Source of the DNA: Plantibacter flavus
Lineage (GTDB): Bacteria > Actinomycetota > Actinomycetes > Actinomycetales > Microbacteriaceae
NCBI RefSeq assembly: GCF_900177615.1
Contig: NZ_FXAP01000007.1
Location: forward strand, 1 to 64,000
DNA length: 64,000 nucleotides
Direction of reading: 5' to 3'
A program made the translations under genes and the position numbers. The notes beneath the pieces are model-generated. The model ran no database searches and had not been told where the DNA came from. It worked only from the letters and a program-made list of their open reading frames with translations. Within the stretch, counting starts at the first letter, position 1; each line of letters begins with the position of its first letter. Of this stretch, positions 1 through 8,808 are shown piece by piece.

Positions 1-553
1 GCACTGCAGTGCCGAGGCCGTCGGAGGACTTCGCCTGGACGTCGACGAGCACGAGGTACCGGTAGTCGAGGCCGTCAACCGACAGCACCCTCGCCTTGAA
101 ATCCCCCACCTGCGAGTTGAGCCCGGCCGCGTCGATGTAGGGATACTCATTGCCAGCGTCGTCCCGATTGACCGGCGCCGGCGGCAGGAAGGCCACCATG
201 AAGCTGTCCCCGTCCACGAGGCCGTAGGTGCGCATCGTGCTCTCGCGGGCCTCCACGTAGCTCGCGTTGCTGTCCCAGGTCAACGAGCGGTCGACCAAAT
301 CCGCGATGGTGTCAGTGTCCCGCCTGACGCGACCCGACTCTGCGCCGAAGTTCTCGAGCGAGGCTGACGCCTGAAGCTGGTCCATGGTGGTCTGCGCCTG
401 CGTGACTTCCCTCTGGACACCGGTCAGCACCGCCTTGCGATCGTCTTGGTCTGCCTGCAGCCCGACCAGGGCGATAGCGCTGACGGCCGAGGTGACCACG
501 AGCGCGATCGCCGCCATCAGGGGGAAGATCTTCGTCTTCGCTCTGCCGCTCAT
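1..553 (-). CDS. Membrane-anchored protein of the T4SS block (partial)
   Basis: The reading frame starts at ATG 553-551 and runs off the left edge without a stop, so the C-terminus is missing. The visible 184 residues have a short basic N-terminus (MSGRAKTKIF), one transmembrane segment at about residues 11-32, a coiled-coil-like stretch rich in Gln and Asp, and then an apparently extracellular domain. The start lies one base after the stop of the upstream gene, so the two are translationally coupled. I do not recognise the family. By position and topology it may be a VirB8-like or other envelope-spanning T4SS component, but this is inference. Confidence 0.7.
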   Translation of the reverse strand, partial: MSGRAKTKIFPLMAAIALVVTSAVSAIALVGLQADQDDRKAVLTGVQREVTQAQTTMDQLQASASLENFGAESGRVRRDTDTIADLVDRSLTWDSNASYVEARESTMRTYGLVDGDSFMVAFLPPAPVNRDDAGNEYPYIDAAGLNSQVGDFKARVLSVDGLDYRYLVLVDVQAKSSDGLGTAV

Positions 554-554
554 C

Positions 555-1439
555 TCAGGCACCTGCCGATCCGCGCTCACCGATTGTCGTCTGGCCAGTG
601 ACCAGCCCACCGAATGCACCCGAGTCCGCGTAGTAGCTCGCCGTGGCCCACGCGAGGAGCTCGCCCGTCTCTGTTCTGGTGTCCAGCCAGGTGACCTCGA
701 TGACGCCTGGCGTCCCCGATGACACCACGGCGGCCACCGACCAAGATGACGTCGACGGGTCGGCGATAATCCGACCGTTACTCCCGGGCTCTACGTCGGT
801 GTACCAAGGAAATCGCGGATCGATCTCGCCGTCGCCGAACGGCAGGGCCGAGCCAGGTGCGTATGCCAGAGCATCATCTGCGATCAGGGCCTTCGCCACG
901 AAGTACGGCGCAAGCTGGCGCCGGTGCTCGACGGACTCGAGGAACGCTGCGCTCGGTGCACCGTTGGCAGTCGTCTCACCGTTACCCCGGTACAGGATGT
1001 CGGCAAAACCCTGCTGCAACGCAGCCACGACCTCTGCCTTGCTTGCAGCTTCGCCCAGCTGGGCGTCCAGCTGGGCGGTGAAGTTCGAGGCCCCCTGGTC
1101 ATCCGCTGTAGGCATCGCTCGAAGATCACCTTGTGCGGCGGCAATCTGAGCGTTGGTGGTCTCGGTTGCGTGCCTGAACTCGTCTGCGCTGGCTGATGCA
1201 CTGAGCGCCACTACGGCGCTGCCCAGCAGGAGGACTCCTCCGAGCATCACGGAAATCCGCTTGGAGCGCCGGCCAGGATTCACCGGACGCGGCAGTTTTG
1301 CCGAGCGACGATCCTTCAGCCTTGCCTCCAGGTCCTCGCCGGTGAGCTTCGTAGCCCGTGCGTTCCTGTTCCGCTCCTGCCTGGCCGTAAACCTCGCGTC
1401 CATGTCGGCCTTCGTCAGCCGGACCTTCTCGCTCGCCAT
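555..1439 (-). CDS. Membrane-anchored protein, possible VirB8-like T4SS component
   Basis: This 294-residue protein has a charged cytoplasmic N-terminus of about 60 residues (MASEKVRLTK), one transmembrane segment, and an exported domain of about 200 residues that ends in an alternating polar/hydrophobic pattern suggestive of beta strands. I chose ATG 1439 because AGGAG sits seven bases upstream; an in-frame ATG at 1466 lacks a ribosome site. A single-TM protein with a folded outer domain fits VirB8/TcpC-like proteins of Gram-positive T4SS, but no signature motif was recognised. It is the first gene of a unit preceded by the shared 20-bp element at 1467-1486. Confidence 0.7.
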   Translation of the reverse strand: MASEKVRLTKADMDARFTARQERNRNARATKLTGEDLEARLKDRRSAKLPRPVNPGRRSKRISVMLGGVLLLGSAVVALSASASADEFRHATETTNAQIAAAQGDLRAMPTADDQGASNFTAQLDAQLGEAASKAEVVAALQQGFADILYRGNGETTANGAPSAAFLESVEHRRQLAPYFVAKALIADDALAYAPGSALPFGDGEIDPRFPWYTDVEPGSNGRIIADPSTSSWSVAAVVSSGTPGVIEVTWLDTRTETGELLAWATASYYADSGAFGGLVTGQTTIGERGSAGA

Positions 1440-1466
1440 GGTTGTGCTCCTAGTCTGCCCGGTCAT

Positions 1467-1492
1467 CGTTTCGCCTGGTTTACCAGTCTATA
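1467..1492 (-). promoter_or_regulatory. Shared 20-bp operator-like element, copy 1
   Basis: On the minus strand this reads TATAGA followed directly by CTGGTAAACCAG and GCGAAACG. The 12-bp core is a near-perfect inverted repeat. It lies 27-28 bases before the chosen start of the 555-1439 gene. The AT-rich hexamer is a plausible -10 box, which would put the palindrome over the transcription start. Confidence 0.6.
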
Positions 1493-1504
1493 TGTGACGA
1501 CCAA

Positions 1505-3331
1505 TCAGGCGCTTGCGGGTTCACCGGTCATCAGATCCGACACGTCGACGAACTTCCACTTGCCGCTCGTGAGTTCCGACATCGGCATCATCCGCGCGCG
1601 GGTCCCCGCATGGTCCGTGCCGCACATCGCCTCTCCGATGACGGCTTGGTCACCCTCGATCCCGAGCACAACGAACGTGTGACCTTCAGGTCCGGAAGCC
1701 GGTCCGGAAACGACCGAGTACACCGTCGGGGTGGTGGTCAGCGGCTTGCCCATCATGGTGGCCATCGAACCGGCTGTGTCGATCCCGTCGCCGCGGGCGT
1801 ACTGCTGGAACGTGGTGAACTTGTTGACGAAGTAGGTCGAGAACCCCACGCAGTTGTCCGCCTTGTCACCGTTGCCGCAATCGCCCGGGCCGCCGGCGCC
1901 GTAGCGAGATTTCAGGAACGCATCACCCTCCACGCGGTAGAGCGCCATGAGCTGGGTCGCTTCGTCGAGGCTGAGCCCGCCTTCCTTCATCGTCAGGGCG
2001 GCTGCGCCGACACCGATGCACTCGGATCTCACCGCTTCGGCACGGGACCCGTTGGCCCCACCCACCGTTGTCCCCGCCTGAGCGAGGATCGAATCAGCGA
2101 GAGACTGGTTCTTCTCCCACCCGCTGAACATCCCCATCCACTTGTTGGCCTTCTCGGCACGTCGAGCGGCCATCGCTGGCGTGTCCGCCGACCTTTCCCA
2201 CTCGTCGTGGAAGTAGAGCGCTGCCTCACCGGGAGTACCGTGGGCGGCCGCGATCATCCCTTTGACGATGTCAGCGTTGCCACCCTCGGCTGCGGAGATC
2301 ATGAAGCCGAGCTGGGACTCCAGCGTCCACCAGTCCTTCGCGTGCCCTGACGCGTACGTGCGAAGCGCCTGGTTCCTCCCGAACGTCCACTGACCGAGAC
2401 CGATCCCGTTGTCCGTGTCGCCTGCCGCGGTCTTCTTCTCGTCGGTCATCTGTTGTGGTGCGTTGAAGATGTTCTGCACGCTCGTGGGGTCGACGCCCGA
2501 CTCTGCATCCCAGTTTCCGAGGATGCCCGCGACATTCGCGTCGGGCATACCCCAAGCACTCAGCACGCTGTACACGGTCTTCGCGTTCGCAAGTGTCGTC
2601 GCGTCGACGTTCGTGTCGGACCCGTCGACAGCCTTGAGTGCGTTGGTCGCGACCGGGCGGCAGTCGATCGCGCCGTCCTTCAAAGCCAGGTCGTTCTCGG
2701 CCGACACTCCGGCCACGGCACCGGCGACCAACATCGCTCCGACTGTCGCCGTCACGGCGACTGAAGCGACACCAGCCGTCGCCGCGCTGATGGCTCCGCC
2801 AACCGCCCCGCTGACGAGCGCACCGAAGCCAAGAACGCCCCCACTCAGCGCCTTTGCGCCCGCCAGGAGCAGACCGAAGGCCATGTTCCAGAGGTTCGCG
2901 GCGACGGCTGCCAGGCTCAAGAGCAGACCCTTGAGATAGTTGATGAACATCATCAGCACGAGGGCTTGGCCGGTCACGGCCGCCACCGGGACGGCCGCCG
3001 CAGCCCCCGCGACCTTGCCCGCACCGCCGACCTTGTCGTCCAGTCCGTTGGCGTCACCGGGATCCTCAGCCGCGAGCGACGTGCCGCCGGCGCCCAGCTC
3101 TGGTGACGTACTCGCCTCGCCACCCTCGGCAGGATCGTCCTTCGCCGTCGGCGCACCCGCGCCGCGCCCGTCGACCGGCGTCCCCCCAGGGGGAGATGCC
3201 GCATCGTGCTTCGACCTCGCCTGCTGCGCCGACGCCGTGGCCGCCTCCGTGTTCAGGTGCATCGCGGCCTGCGCGTCATCGCCGGCGCCCTGAGCAGCGA
3301 GTCCGCCAGCTCCTCCGAGGTTGTCAGCCAT
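1505..3331 (-). CDS. Two-domain peptidoglycan hydrolase of the T4SS (phage-type lysozyme plus CHAP)
   Basis: This 608-residue protein should open the cell wall for the conjugation channel, as VirB1-like proteins do. Residues 1-110 are Ala/Gly/Asp-rich; residues 110-215 contain several hydrophobic membrane-spanning stretches. A phage tail-type lysozyme domain (Phage_lysozyme2-like) follows at about 250-370, with the expected acidic residue in GNWDAESG and a GIGLGQW motif. A CHAP-like amidase/peptidase domain occupies about 475-600, with a candidate catalytic Cys in NCVGFSTYF and His in GHTFVVLG. The ribosome site is GAAGGGA. It lies among membrane T4SS genes, which supports the role. The domain calls come from motif reading only. 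Confidence 0.85.
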   Translation of the reverse strand: MADNLGGAGGLAAQGAGDDAQAAMHLNTEAATASAQQARSKHDAASPPGGTPVDGRGAGAPTAKDDPAEGGEASTSPELGAGGTSLAAEDPGDANGLDDKVGGAGKVAGAAAAVPVAAVTGQALVLMMFINYLKGLLLSLAAVAANLWNMAFGLLLAGAKALSGGVLGFGALVSGAVGGAISAATAGVASVAVTATVGAMLVAGAVAGVSAENDLALKDGAIDCRPVATNALKAVDGSDTNVDATTLANAKTVYSVLSAWGMPDANVAGILGNWDAESGVDPTSVQNIFNAPQQMTDEKKTAAGDTDNGIGLGQWTFGRNQALRTYASGHAKDWWTLESQLGFMISAAEGGNADIVKGMIAAAHGTPGEAALYFHDEWERSADTPAMAARRAEKANKWMGMFSGWEKNQSLADSILAQAGTTVGGANGSRAEAVRSECIGVGAAALTMKEGGLSLDEATQLMALYRVEGDAFLKSRYGAGGPGDCGNGDKADNCVGFSTYFVNKFTTFQQYARGDGIDTAGSMATMMGKPLTTTPTVYSVVSGPASGPEGHTFVVLGIEGDQAVIGEAMCGTDHAGTRARMMPMSELTSGKWKFVDVSDLMTGEPASA

Positions 3332-3377
3332 GCGGCGTCCCTTCGATCGTCTGTGTCAGGTGAAACGTGGGTGGAGC

Positions 3378-4673
3378 TCAGTAGGTAAAGAGCGCCTTCT
3401 GGCTGCTGTTGTTGGACGCCCCTGCGCGGACGTTGAGCAGCCCCACCTCGAGGTCGAGCAGGTCCGTGTACGACTTCGTCTGGTAGTCGAGCTTGTGCTT
3501 GTAGTAGTCCTGGTAGGCCTGAGACAGCCCGTTGCGGATCTCGAACAGCGGCTGCATGGCCCGGTCGCTCGTGCCGTAGTCCTTCAGGAGCCGTCCATTG
3601 GACAGCTGCCACTCGATGTCGTTGACACGGACACCCTGACTGTCCGCGTCCTTGCCCGCCGAGGCCTTGTCGGCCAGGTACGTCACATAGGACTCACCCT
3701 CATCGACAAGATCGCCCAAATAGCCCTTCGTCACGCTGCCTGCACGCCAATCGAAGTCGTAGCCGCGAGGGCTCACCCACTCGGTCTCGAGCGCGAGCGT
3801 TGACTCGGTGTCGCCGATGCCCGGCTCGCCCGTGACCACGTCGCCTGCGATCTGGGCAGGCGCTACGGGTGCCGTGAGGAACACGCCGTCGACGCTCACT
3901 CGGCGAGACTCGGCTTCGTACTCTCCGATCCGAGCGAGGTCAGCACGCATGACATTCAGCTCTTCGTCCATCGCGGCCCGAATCGTCTTCTCCTCGGACG
4001 CCACGACGAGCTCGGAGTAGACGGCGCCGGCGTCGAAGGTAGGCGCGTCGAGGGCTTCTGACTTCGTGGCTCCTGAGGCTCCTGGGTTGAAGAACAAACG
4101 CCACTGGTCGAACTCAGAGAAGGTGCTTTGCCCCTTGAGATCCTCGCGCACCTTGCGCTGCTCGCTCGGCTTGTAGACGAGTTCGGAGTTGGCTCGCATC
4201 GTCAGATTCAGGATCTGCTGCTGGAAAGGCCCTGAGCTGTCCAGGACCATTGCCATGTAGCCGGTTGAGCCGAAGACGACGATCTGTCCGGTGATGTCGG
4301 TCTTGAGCGCCTGGTCCACGAGGTCCACGGAGGATCCGGTGAGGAACGCCTGGTACTTCTGCGCGTTCGCCGAGACGGAGCTCGCGTCCTTGAAACGCAT
4401 GAGCACCATGGCACGAGTCCGATCCGAGTTCACGAAGACACCGTCGACGTCGCCGGCGAGCTGGGTCTTCGACGTCGCGAAGCTCGGCGTGTACAACGTG
4501 CGGCTGTCCATCTGTGCGTTGACGTTCGTCACGGCGGACACTGACGCGCCACTGAAGATCAGCACTGAGGTCAACACGAGGGCCCCGAAGAAGACGCCGA
4601 AGCGCTCGATCGCGTGATGAGAATCCAGGCGCAGCGCCGTCGCGACACCTTTCGCGGAATCCTTGAAGCTCAT
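3378..4673 (-). CDS. T4SS-associated membrane protein of unknown function
   Basis: The 431-residue product begins MSFKDSAKG; an AAAGG ribosome site precedes ATG 4673, so the longer in-frame extension to 4751 is unlikely. A single transmembrane segment lies at about residues 30-50 and the rest looks extracytoplasmic and mixed alpha/beta, with a helical C-terminus. It sits between the VirB2-like pilin gene and the cell-wall hydrolase gene on the same strand. I do not recognise a family. A structural role in the envelope-spanning part of the T4SS is likely from position only. Confidence 0.75.
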   Translation of the reverse strand: MSFKDSAKGVATALRLDSHHAIERFGVFFGALVLTSVLIFSGASVSAVTNVNAQMDSRTLYTPSFATSKTQLAGDVDGVFVNSDRTRAMVLMRFKDASSVSANAQKYQAFLTGSSVDLVDQALKTDITGQIVVFGSTGYMAMVLDSSGPFQQQILNLTMRANSELVYKPSEQRKVREDLKGQSTFSEFDQWRLFFNPGASGATKSEALDAPTFDAGAVYSELVVASEEKTIRAAMDEELNVMRADLARIGEYEAESRRVSVDGVFLTAPVAPAQIAGDVVTGEPGIGDTESTLALETEWVSPRGYDFDWRAGSVTKGYLGDLVDEGESYVTYLADKASAGKDADSQGVRVNDIEWQLSNGRLLKDYGTSDRAMQPLFEIRNGLSQAYQDYYKHKLDYQTKSYTDLLDLEVGLLNVRAGASNNSSQKALFTY

Positions 4674-4734
4674 GGGACGGGCCTTTCTCGTAATCGTTGG
4701 TGACGCGGGGCGCGAAGCGCTTGTGAGGACGAAA

Positions 4735-4768
4735 GACGGGGCCGGCGGCATCTGCCACCGGCCCCGTC
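4735..4768 (-). terminator. Hairpin after the VirB2-like pilin gene
   Basis: The arms GACGGGGCCGG and CCGGCCCCGTC form a strong GC-rich stem downstream of the pilin-like gene and before the 3378-4673 gene on the same strand. There is no clear T-run. It may partly terminate or protect the 3' end of the pilin message. Confidence 0.6.
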
Positions 4769-4814
4769 GCGTTTCGCGCGCCCCCGTGCGATTCGCTGCC
4801 CCCAGGTGTTGTGG

Positions 4815-5195
4815 TCAGCTAGCCAGTCCGAGGGCGCCTTGCAGCAGGATGAAGCCGCCGCCGCCGAGCTCCTCGATCGTGGTCTGGCCACCCTCGGCAA
4901 TGGTCGTGAGCAGGACGATGCCGCCGGTCATGAGCGCTCCACCGATGATCAGCATCACCACGATCATGACCCACGACTTTTCCTGCTGGCCGCCGCTCCC
5001 GAAGAACTTCTTCACGATGAACACCGCCGCAACGATGATCACGATCAGGCCGAGCAGGGAGATGAGTGCGCCACCGACGACCTTCGCGTAGGACATGGCG
5101 TTCTGGAGGAACGAGACGACGTCCCACGCCGCGACGGGGAGAGAGAGGTTCGAGGTCACAGCGGATGCGATCCCGGAATTGGCCAGCGTGTTCAT
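4815..5195 (-). CDS. VirB2/TrbC-like small membrane protein (candidate conjugative pilin)
   Basis: This 126-residue protein has an N-terminal hydrophobic stretch, then two long transmembrane segments at about residues 38-62 and 75-98 separated by a short charged loop (KKFFGSGGQQEK). That topology, the size and the position beside VirB6-, VirB4- and VirB3-like genes fit the VirB2/TrbC pilin family. It has its own upstream regulatory element (5302-5321) and is followed by a hairpin, as expected for an abundant subunit. VirB2 proteins vary strongly in sequence, so the assignment rests on topology and context. Confidence 0.7.
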   Translation of the reverse strand: MNTLANSGIASAVTSNLSLPVAAWDVVSFLQNAMSYAKVVGGALISLLGLIVIIVAAVFIVKKFFGSGGQQEKSWVMIVVMLIIGGALMTGGIVLLTTIAEGGQTTIEELGGGGFILLQGALGLAS

Positions 5196-5301
5196 GGAGT
5201 GTTCTCGCTATCAGCTAGATGGTTTTCGGTCGTCTGCGGGTGGATGCCACCCTTCGAAAACCCTAGTTCAGCGGCACCCCACATCGCAAGTTTCAACGGA
5301 C

Positions 5302-5327
5302 CGTTTTTCCTGGAAAACCAGCAAATA
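5302..5327 (-). promoter_or_regulatory. Shared 20-bp operator-like element, copy 2
   Basis: On the minus strand this reads TATTTG, then CTGGTTTTCCAG, then GAAAAACG. It is one of the best copies of the plasmid-wide element and lies about 105 bases upstream of the VirB2-like gene. The preceding GCTATATTTG gives a plausible -10 box. Confidence 0.65.
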
Positions 5328-5349
5328 TAGCGCACCTGATAAGAAGACA

Positions 5350-5390
5350 GAAGCCGTGCACCCGGTTCAATGAAAGGGGTGCACGGCTTC
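5350..5390 (-). terminator. Terminator of the VirB4-VirB6-like unit
   Basis: The 14-base arms GAAGCCGTGCACCC and GGGTGCACGGCTTC pair perfectly around a short loop, 15 bases downstream of the VirB6-like stop codon. The next element is the promoter-like copy 2, so this hairpin separates two transcription units. Confidence 0.8.
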
Positions 5391-5404
5391 AGGGCTCGGA
5401 GCGC

Positions 5405-8400
5405 CTACTCGTCGCGAGGGCTGGGACGCTGCGGCCGCCGAGGCGGGGTGCTTGGCGGCCGCACCGGACGAGGTGCTGCAGGGACCGTCGTAGCCGAACC
5501 ACTGCCAGTCGGCTGGGGCCGCGGTGCACGCACTGTCCTGGGCGCCTGCGAGGCCCTGGTCGGTGCAGCGGGTGTGCTCCGGGGTGCCTGCGGTGCACGC
5601 TGTGCCGGTCTCGGGGTGGCGGGGGCGCTCGGCGTGTTGACCTGTGGCGACGAGGTGCCAGCGCTGCCTGGCACGGCCGTCGTTCCGGACGTCCCTCTCG
5701 CGGCACCTGCCGCGTTGGCGACCGTTCCGCCAACGCGCGAGACCTGCTGCGCCTGCGCGGCCTTCCGCGCGTGCTTCTGGTTTGGCTTGTCCAGCGAGCT
5801 CCTCCCCGCATCCTGTTCGGCCTGCTTCGCTTCGTGGCCCTTGGAAACGGCCGCACCACCGTGCTCGACAGCGCGCCCGCCAGATTCGGCCGCGCCGGTC
5901 GCATCGCCCGCGAAGCCCTTGCCAACGGCGACGCCTGCATGCCCGGCTGCTTTCGCACCCTCCGTGCCAGCAGCGAGACGCTTCGCGTCCGCAGCCTGGT
6001 AACCCGCTGCGGACTGTTCCATCGAGTCGGACGCCACACTCATCGCGTCGCCCTCCACCTGTGGGGCTCGCGTCTCACCCTGCTTCGAGAGACCGTTGGC
6101 ATCGACGGCTCGTCCGAGAGCGACCTCATCCGCGACTGATGTGCTCGTACCTGACTCGAGCGCGCGAGGGCCATCCGACGATCCAGGATCGCCGTTCCCT
6201 TCCGCGCCGCCGGTGATCTCGAGCTGGCCTCCGCCGTCGATCTCAAGCTGCCCGCCGTCGCCGTCCGGGCCCGGACCAGTAGGTGTGAGCCCACCGGCGG
6301 TCTGGATGCCGTCGGGGCCACCCCCAGCACCGGGCTTCGGCGTTGCGTCGACCGATGCACCCTTGCTACCGCCGCTCATCATGCGGTTCGCGGCCGCCGC
6401 ACCTGCGCCTGCCGCCAGGCCGCCGGCCAGCGCGGGGACCATCTTGCCGCCGCCCCCGGGAATGCCGACCTGGGTGTCCATGAACTTCTCGACCAGTTTG
6501 GTGACCGTCTCCTCGACCGCCTTCACGAACATCTTCCGCAGGCGCATCGCCGTCACCGTGAACACGATCACACCGATGATCGACAGCAGCGTCACTACAA
6601 GCGGGAATGCCCACCCGCTCGTGAGGAACACGACGAACGTGGCCATGGGGCCCGCCGCCCCGTCGTTGAGCGCCCAAGAGAACGGCATCTCGATCAGCTG
6701 GGGCAGCGACGTCAGAAACTCCTGGACCATCTTGTACACGAAGATCGTGATGAGGACCTCAAGGATGAGCGCCACGCTGTACACGACGACCTTGGCGATT
6801 GCCGGCAGAGCTCCGAGAGTTGCGAACGGAACGGCGGTGACCACCTGGAACGATCGCCGGATGCTGGAGAACAGCAGCGCGAAGGCGTAGCCCAAGCCGA
6901 TGACGACGAACGACCCGAGCAGGACGACCGCGTTGAACCAGTAGAGGAAGCTCATCGTTCCCGTGCCGACCTGGTTGACCGAGTTGTGGATCGACCGGGT
7001 CGCCTCGCTCTGGACGTTGGATGAGGAGTACATCGTCATCGAGGTCGAGCCGAAGTCGGTGTTCAGGTAGTTGAACATCGCCAGGGGTGAGAGGTTGCAC
7101 GCCCGCGGTGACCCTTGTGACAGGGCGATCGCCGTCCCTGTGTAGAGGCACCCCGTTGTGGAGGAGGTGAACGCCCGCCCACCAGTGATCGAGTTGCCGC
7201 GAAGCCCCTGGCCAGCGGTCACGGAGATCAGCGGATTGCCGCCCGGGGTAGCGTCGGCGCTGTTCAGGGCCTTGGAGTCCTTCTCGAGACTCTCAAACCA
7301 GTCCTTGACGGCCCCATCAGCGTTCGTCGCGTAGAACGCTGACTGCGTCAGGTCGCCCTTGGCCGTGGTCTCGAAGGACGCCGCCGACACCTGAGCGTTG
7401 CTCATGAATCGGGCCAGCATGTCCACTGTCGTGCCGTACGTCTGGGTCCTAGTGCTTGCATCAGAGGCCTTGCCCTCGAGGATCTGGTTGGACCAGGTGG
7501 CGTCGTAGGCGCCCGAGGAGACGATCGCCTTGAGCCCCAGTCCGTGGGTCTGGTTGTTGATCGCCAACGCCGTGTTCCGGACATTCGCCTGCGCAGCGCC
7601 GCTCGGTTGCGCTCGCGCCGTGTCCCACTCGATCTTCGCGCCGGCCGGAATCGCCAGACGGCTGTTCGTGGCCCAGTTCTCGAAATCAACGTACGTGCTC
7701 ATGACGACGCGCGTGGAGCCGGCGTTGCCATCGCTGCCACCGTCGGTCACGGAGGTGAGCATGCCCGTGTACATCGACCCGAGCAGGGGAAGGCCAAGCC
7801 CGATGAAGACGATTCGGACGAGGATCTTCTTGAACGCTCCCCCGCGATCCATCTTCTTGAACATGAACAGCGAGAAGAGCAGGACGCCGATGAAGATCGG
7901 GACCATGACCTGCCAGGACAGGGCCGACAGCGCTTGGTACCAGCCTCCGATCCAGCTCGCGAGCCCGCTGAGCGGACCGACATCAGCGTTGCCCCCGCCG
8001 ACCATGCCGTCGGCGAACTCCGGGTTGATGGCCGAGACGCCTTGGTAGAAGAGCTTGAACGGGTTGAGCAACGACAGCAGACTGAGGAAGGCGTTGAAGA
8101 CGAAGTCCACCGCGCCACCGAGGATGTACAGCACCATGATCAGCCCGCCCGCGGCGGTGTTCATGAACCCGAGCGACAGTCCGGTACTCGTGCCATCCAG
8201 ACCCATGCCCTTCAGTGCTGCACCGAAGTAGGCGTAGTCGACCATGCCCTGGAACTTGGAGCCGCTGTACCCGGTTGTGTCGTCGTCACTCTCGCGAACG
8301 AGCAGCGTCTCGTAGCCGATCGCGTCGGACGAGCCGGACAGCTTGGATGCGAGCCATCCTGAGACGCTGGAGAAGTTCGGGTCGGCGTAGCCCAGCAACG

Positions 8401-8767
8401 ATCCCGCGGACCCGGGGTCAGCGATGACCTGTGCCCAGGGCTCGCTGAAACTCTTGTCGCTACCAGGCTCCTGGACGGTGGAGAAGAATGCCGTGGTCGA
8501 GGACGCGATCTTGTAGAAGGAGTACTTCATCACGTCGTCCTCTTTGGCGCTGGCCGAGCTGCTGCTGAACACGCCAGCGATGCCAGCCAGGCTGAGCACG
8601 AGCATCAAGGTGAGCGCGAGCAGACGCTTCGGGTTCCAGCCGCGCAGCGCCGCGGAGACGCCCGAGCGCTGCGTGGGGTCGATACCTACCGCTGTGTCCG
8701 GGCGGCCTGCTCGCAGGAACGCCCATAGACCCAACGGGGCCCCTCTGGCGATCTTCGTCTCCGTCAT
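5405..8767 (-). CDS. VirB6-like polytopic T4SS protein with long Pro/Ala-rich tail
   Basis: The 1120-residue product has an N-terminal transmembrane segment followed by an exported region (residues ~50-160), then a cluster of transmembrane helices at about 180-340, a large soluble loop at about 350-590, and a second cluster of helices at about 600-770. The last 300 residues are low-complexity Ala/Gly/Pro with many charged residues. This layout fits VirB6/TrbL-type inner-channel proteins of Gram-positive T4SS. I chose ATG 8767 because GGGGAAGGA lies six bases upstream; an alternative ATG at 8812 overlaps the upstream stop but has no ribosome site. The tail may be cytoplasmic or surface-exposed; its role is unknown. 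Confidence 0.8.
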   Translation of the reverse strand: MTETKIARGAPLGLWAFLRAGRPDTAVGIDPTQRSGVSAALRGWNPKRLLALTLMLVLSLAGIAGVFSSSSASAKEDDVMKYSFYKIASSTTAFFSTVQEPGSDKSFSEPWAQVIADPGSAGSLLGYADPNFSSVSGWLASKLSGSSDAIGYETLLVRESDDDTTGYSGSKFQGMVDYAYFGAALKGMGLDGTSTGLSLGFMNTAAGGLIMVLYILGGAVDFVFNAFLSLLSLLNPFKLFYQGVSAINPEFADGMVGGGNADVGPLSGLASWIGGWYQALSALSWQVMVPIFIGVLLFSLFMFKKMDRGGAFKKILVRIVFIGLGLPLLGSMYTGMLTSVTDGGSDGNAGSTRVVMSTYVDFENWATNSRLAIPAGAKIEWDTARAQPSGAAQANVRNTALAINNQTHGLGLKAIVSSGAYDATWSNQILEGKASDASTRTQTYGTTVDMLARFMSNAQVSAASFETTAKGDLTQSAFYATNADGAVKDWFESLEKDSKALNSADATPGGNPLISVTAGQGLRGNSITGGRAFTSSTTGCLYTGTAIALSQGSPRACNLSPLAMFNYLNTDFGSTSMTMYSSSNVQSEATRSIHNSVNQVGTGTMSFLYWFNAVVLLGSFVVIGLGYAFALLFSSIRRSFQVVTAVPFATLGALPAIAKVVVYSVALILEVLITIFVYKMVQEFLTSLPQLIEMPFSWALNDGAAGPMATFVVFLTSGWAFPLVVTLLSIIGVIVFTVTAMRLRKMFVKAVEETVTKLVEKFMDTQVGIPGGGGKMVPALAGGLAAGAGAAAANRMMSGGSKGASVDATPKPGAGGGPDGIQTAGGLTPTGPGPDGDGGQLEIDGGGQLEITGGAEGNGDPGSSDGPRALESGTSTSVADEVALGRAVDANGLSKQGETRAPQVEGDAMSVASDSMEQSAAGYQAADAKRLAAGTEGAKAAGHAGVAVGKGFAGDATGAAESGGRAVEHGGAAVSKGHEAKQAEQDAGRSSLDKPNQKHARKAAQAQQVSRVGGTVANAAGAARGTSGTTAVPGSAGTSSPQVNTPSAPATPRPAQRAPQAPRSTPAAPTRASQAPRTVRAPRPQPTGSGSATTVPAAPRPVRPPSTPPRRPQRPSPRDE

Positions 8768-8808
8768 CGTGCGTCCTTCCCCCTGCTGCGTGCTTCGAAG
8801 TCGTGTGG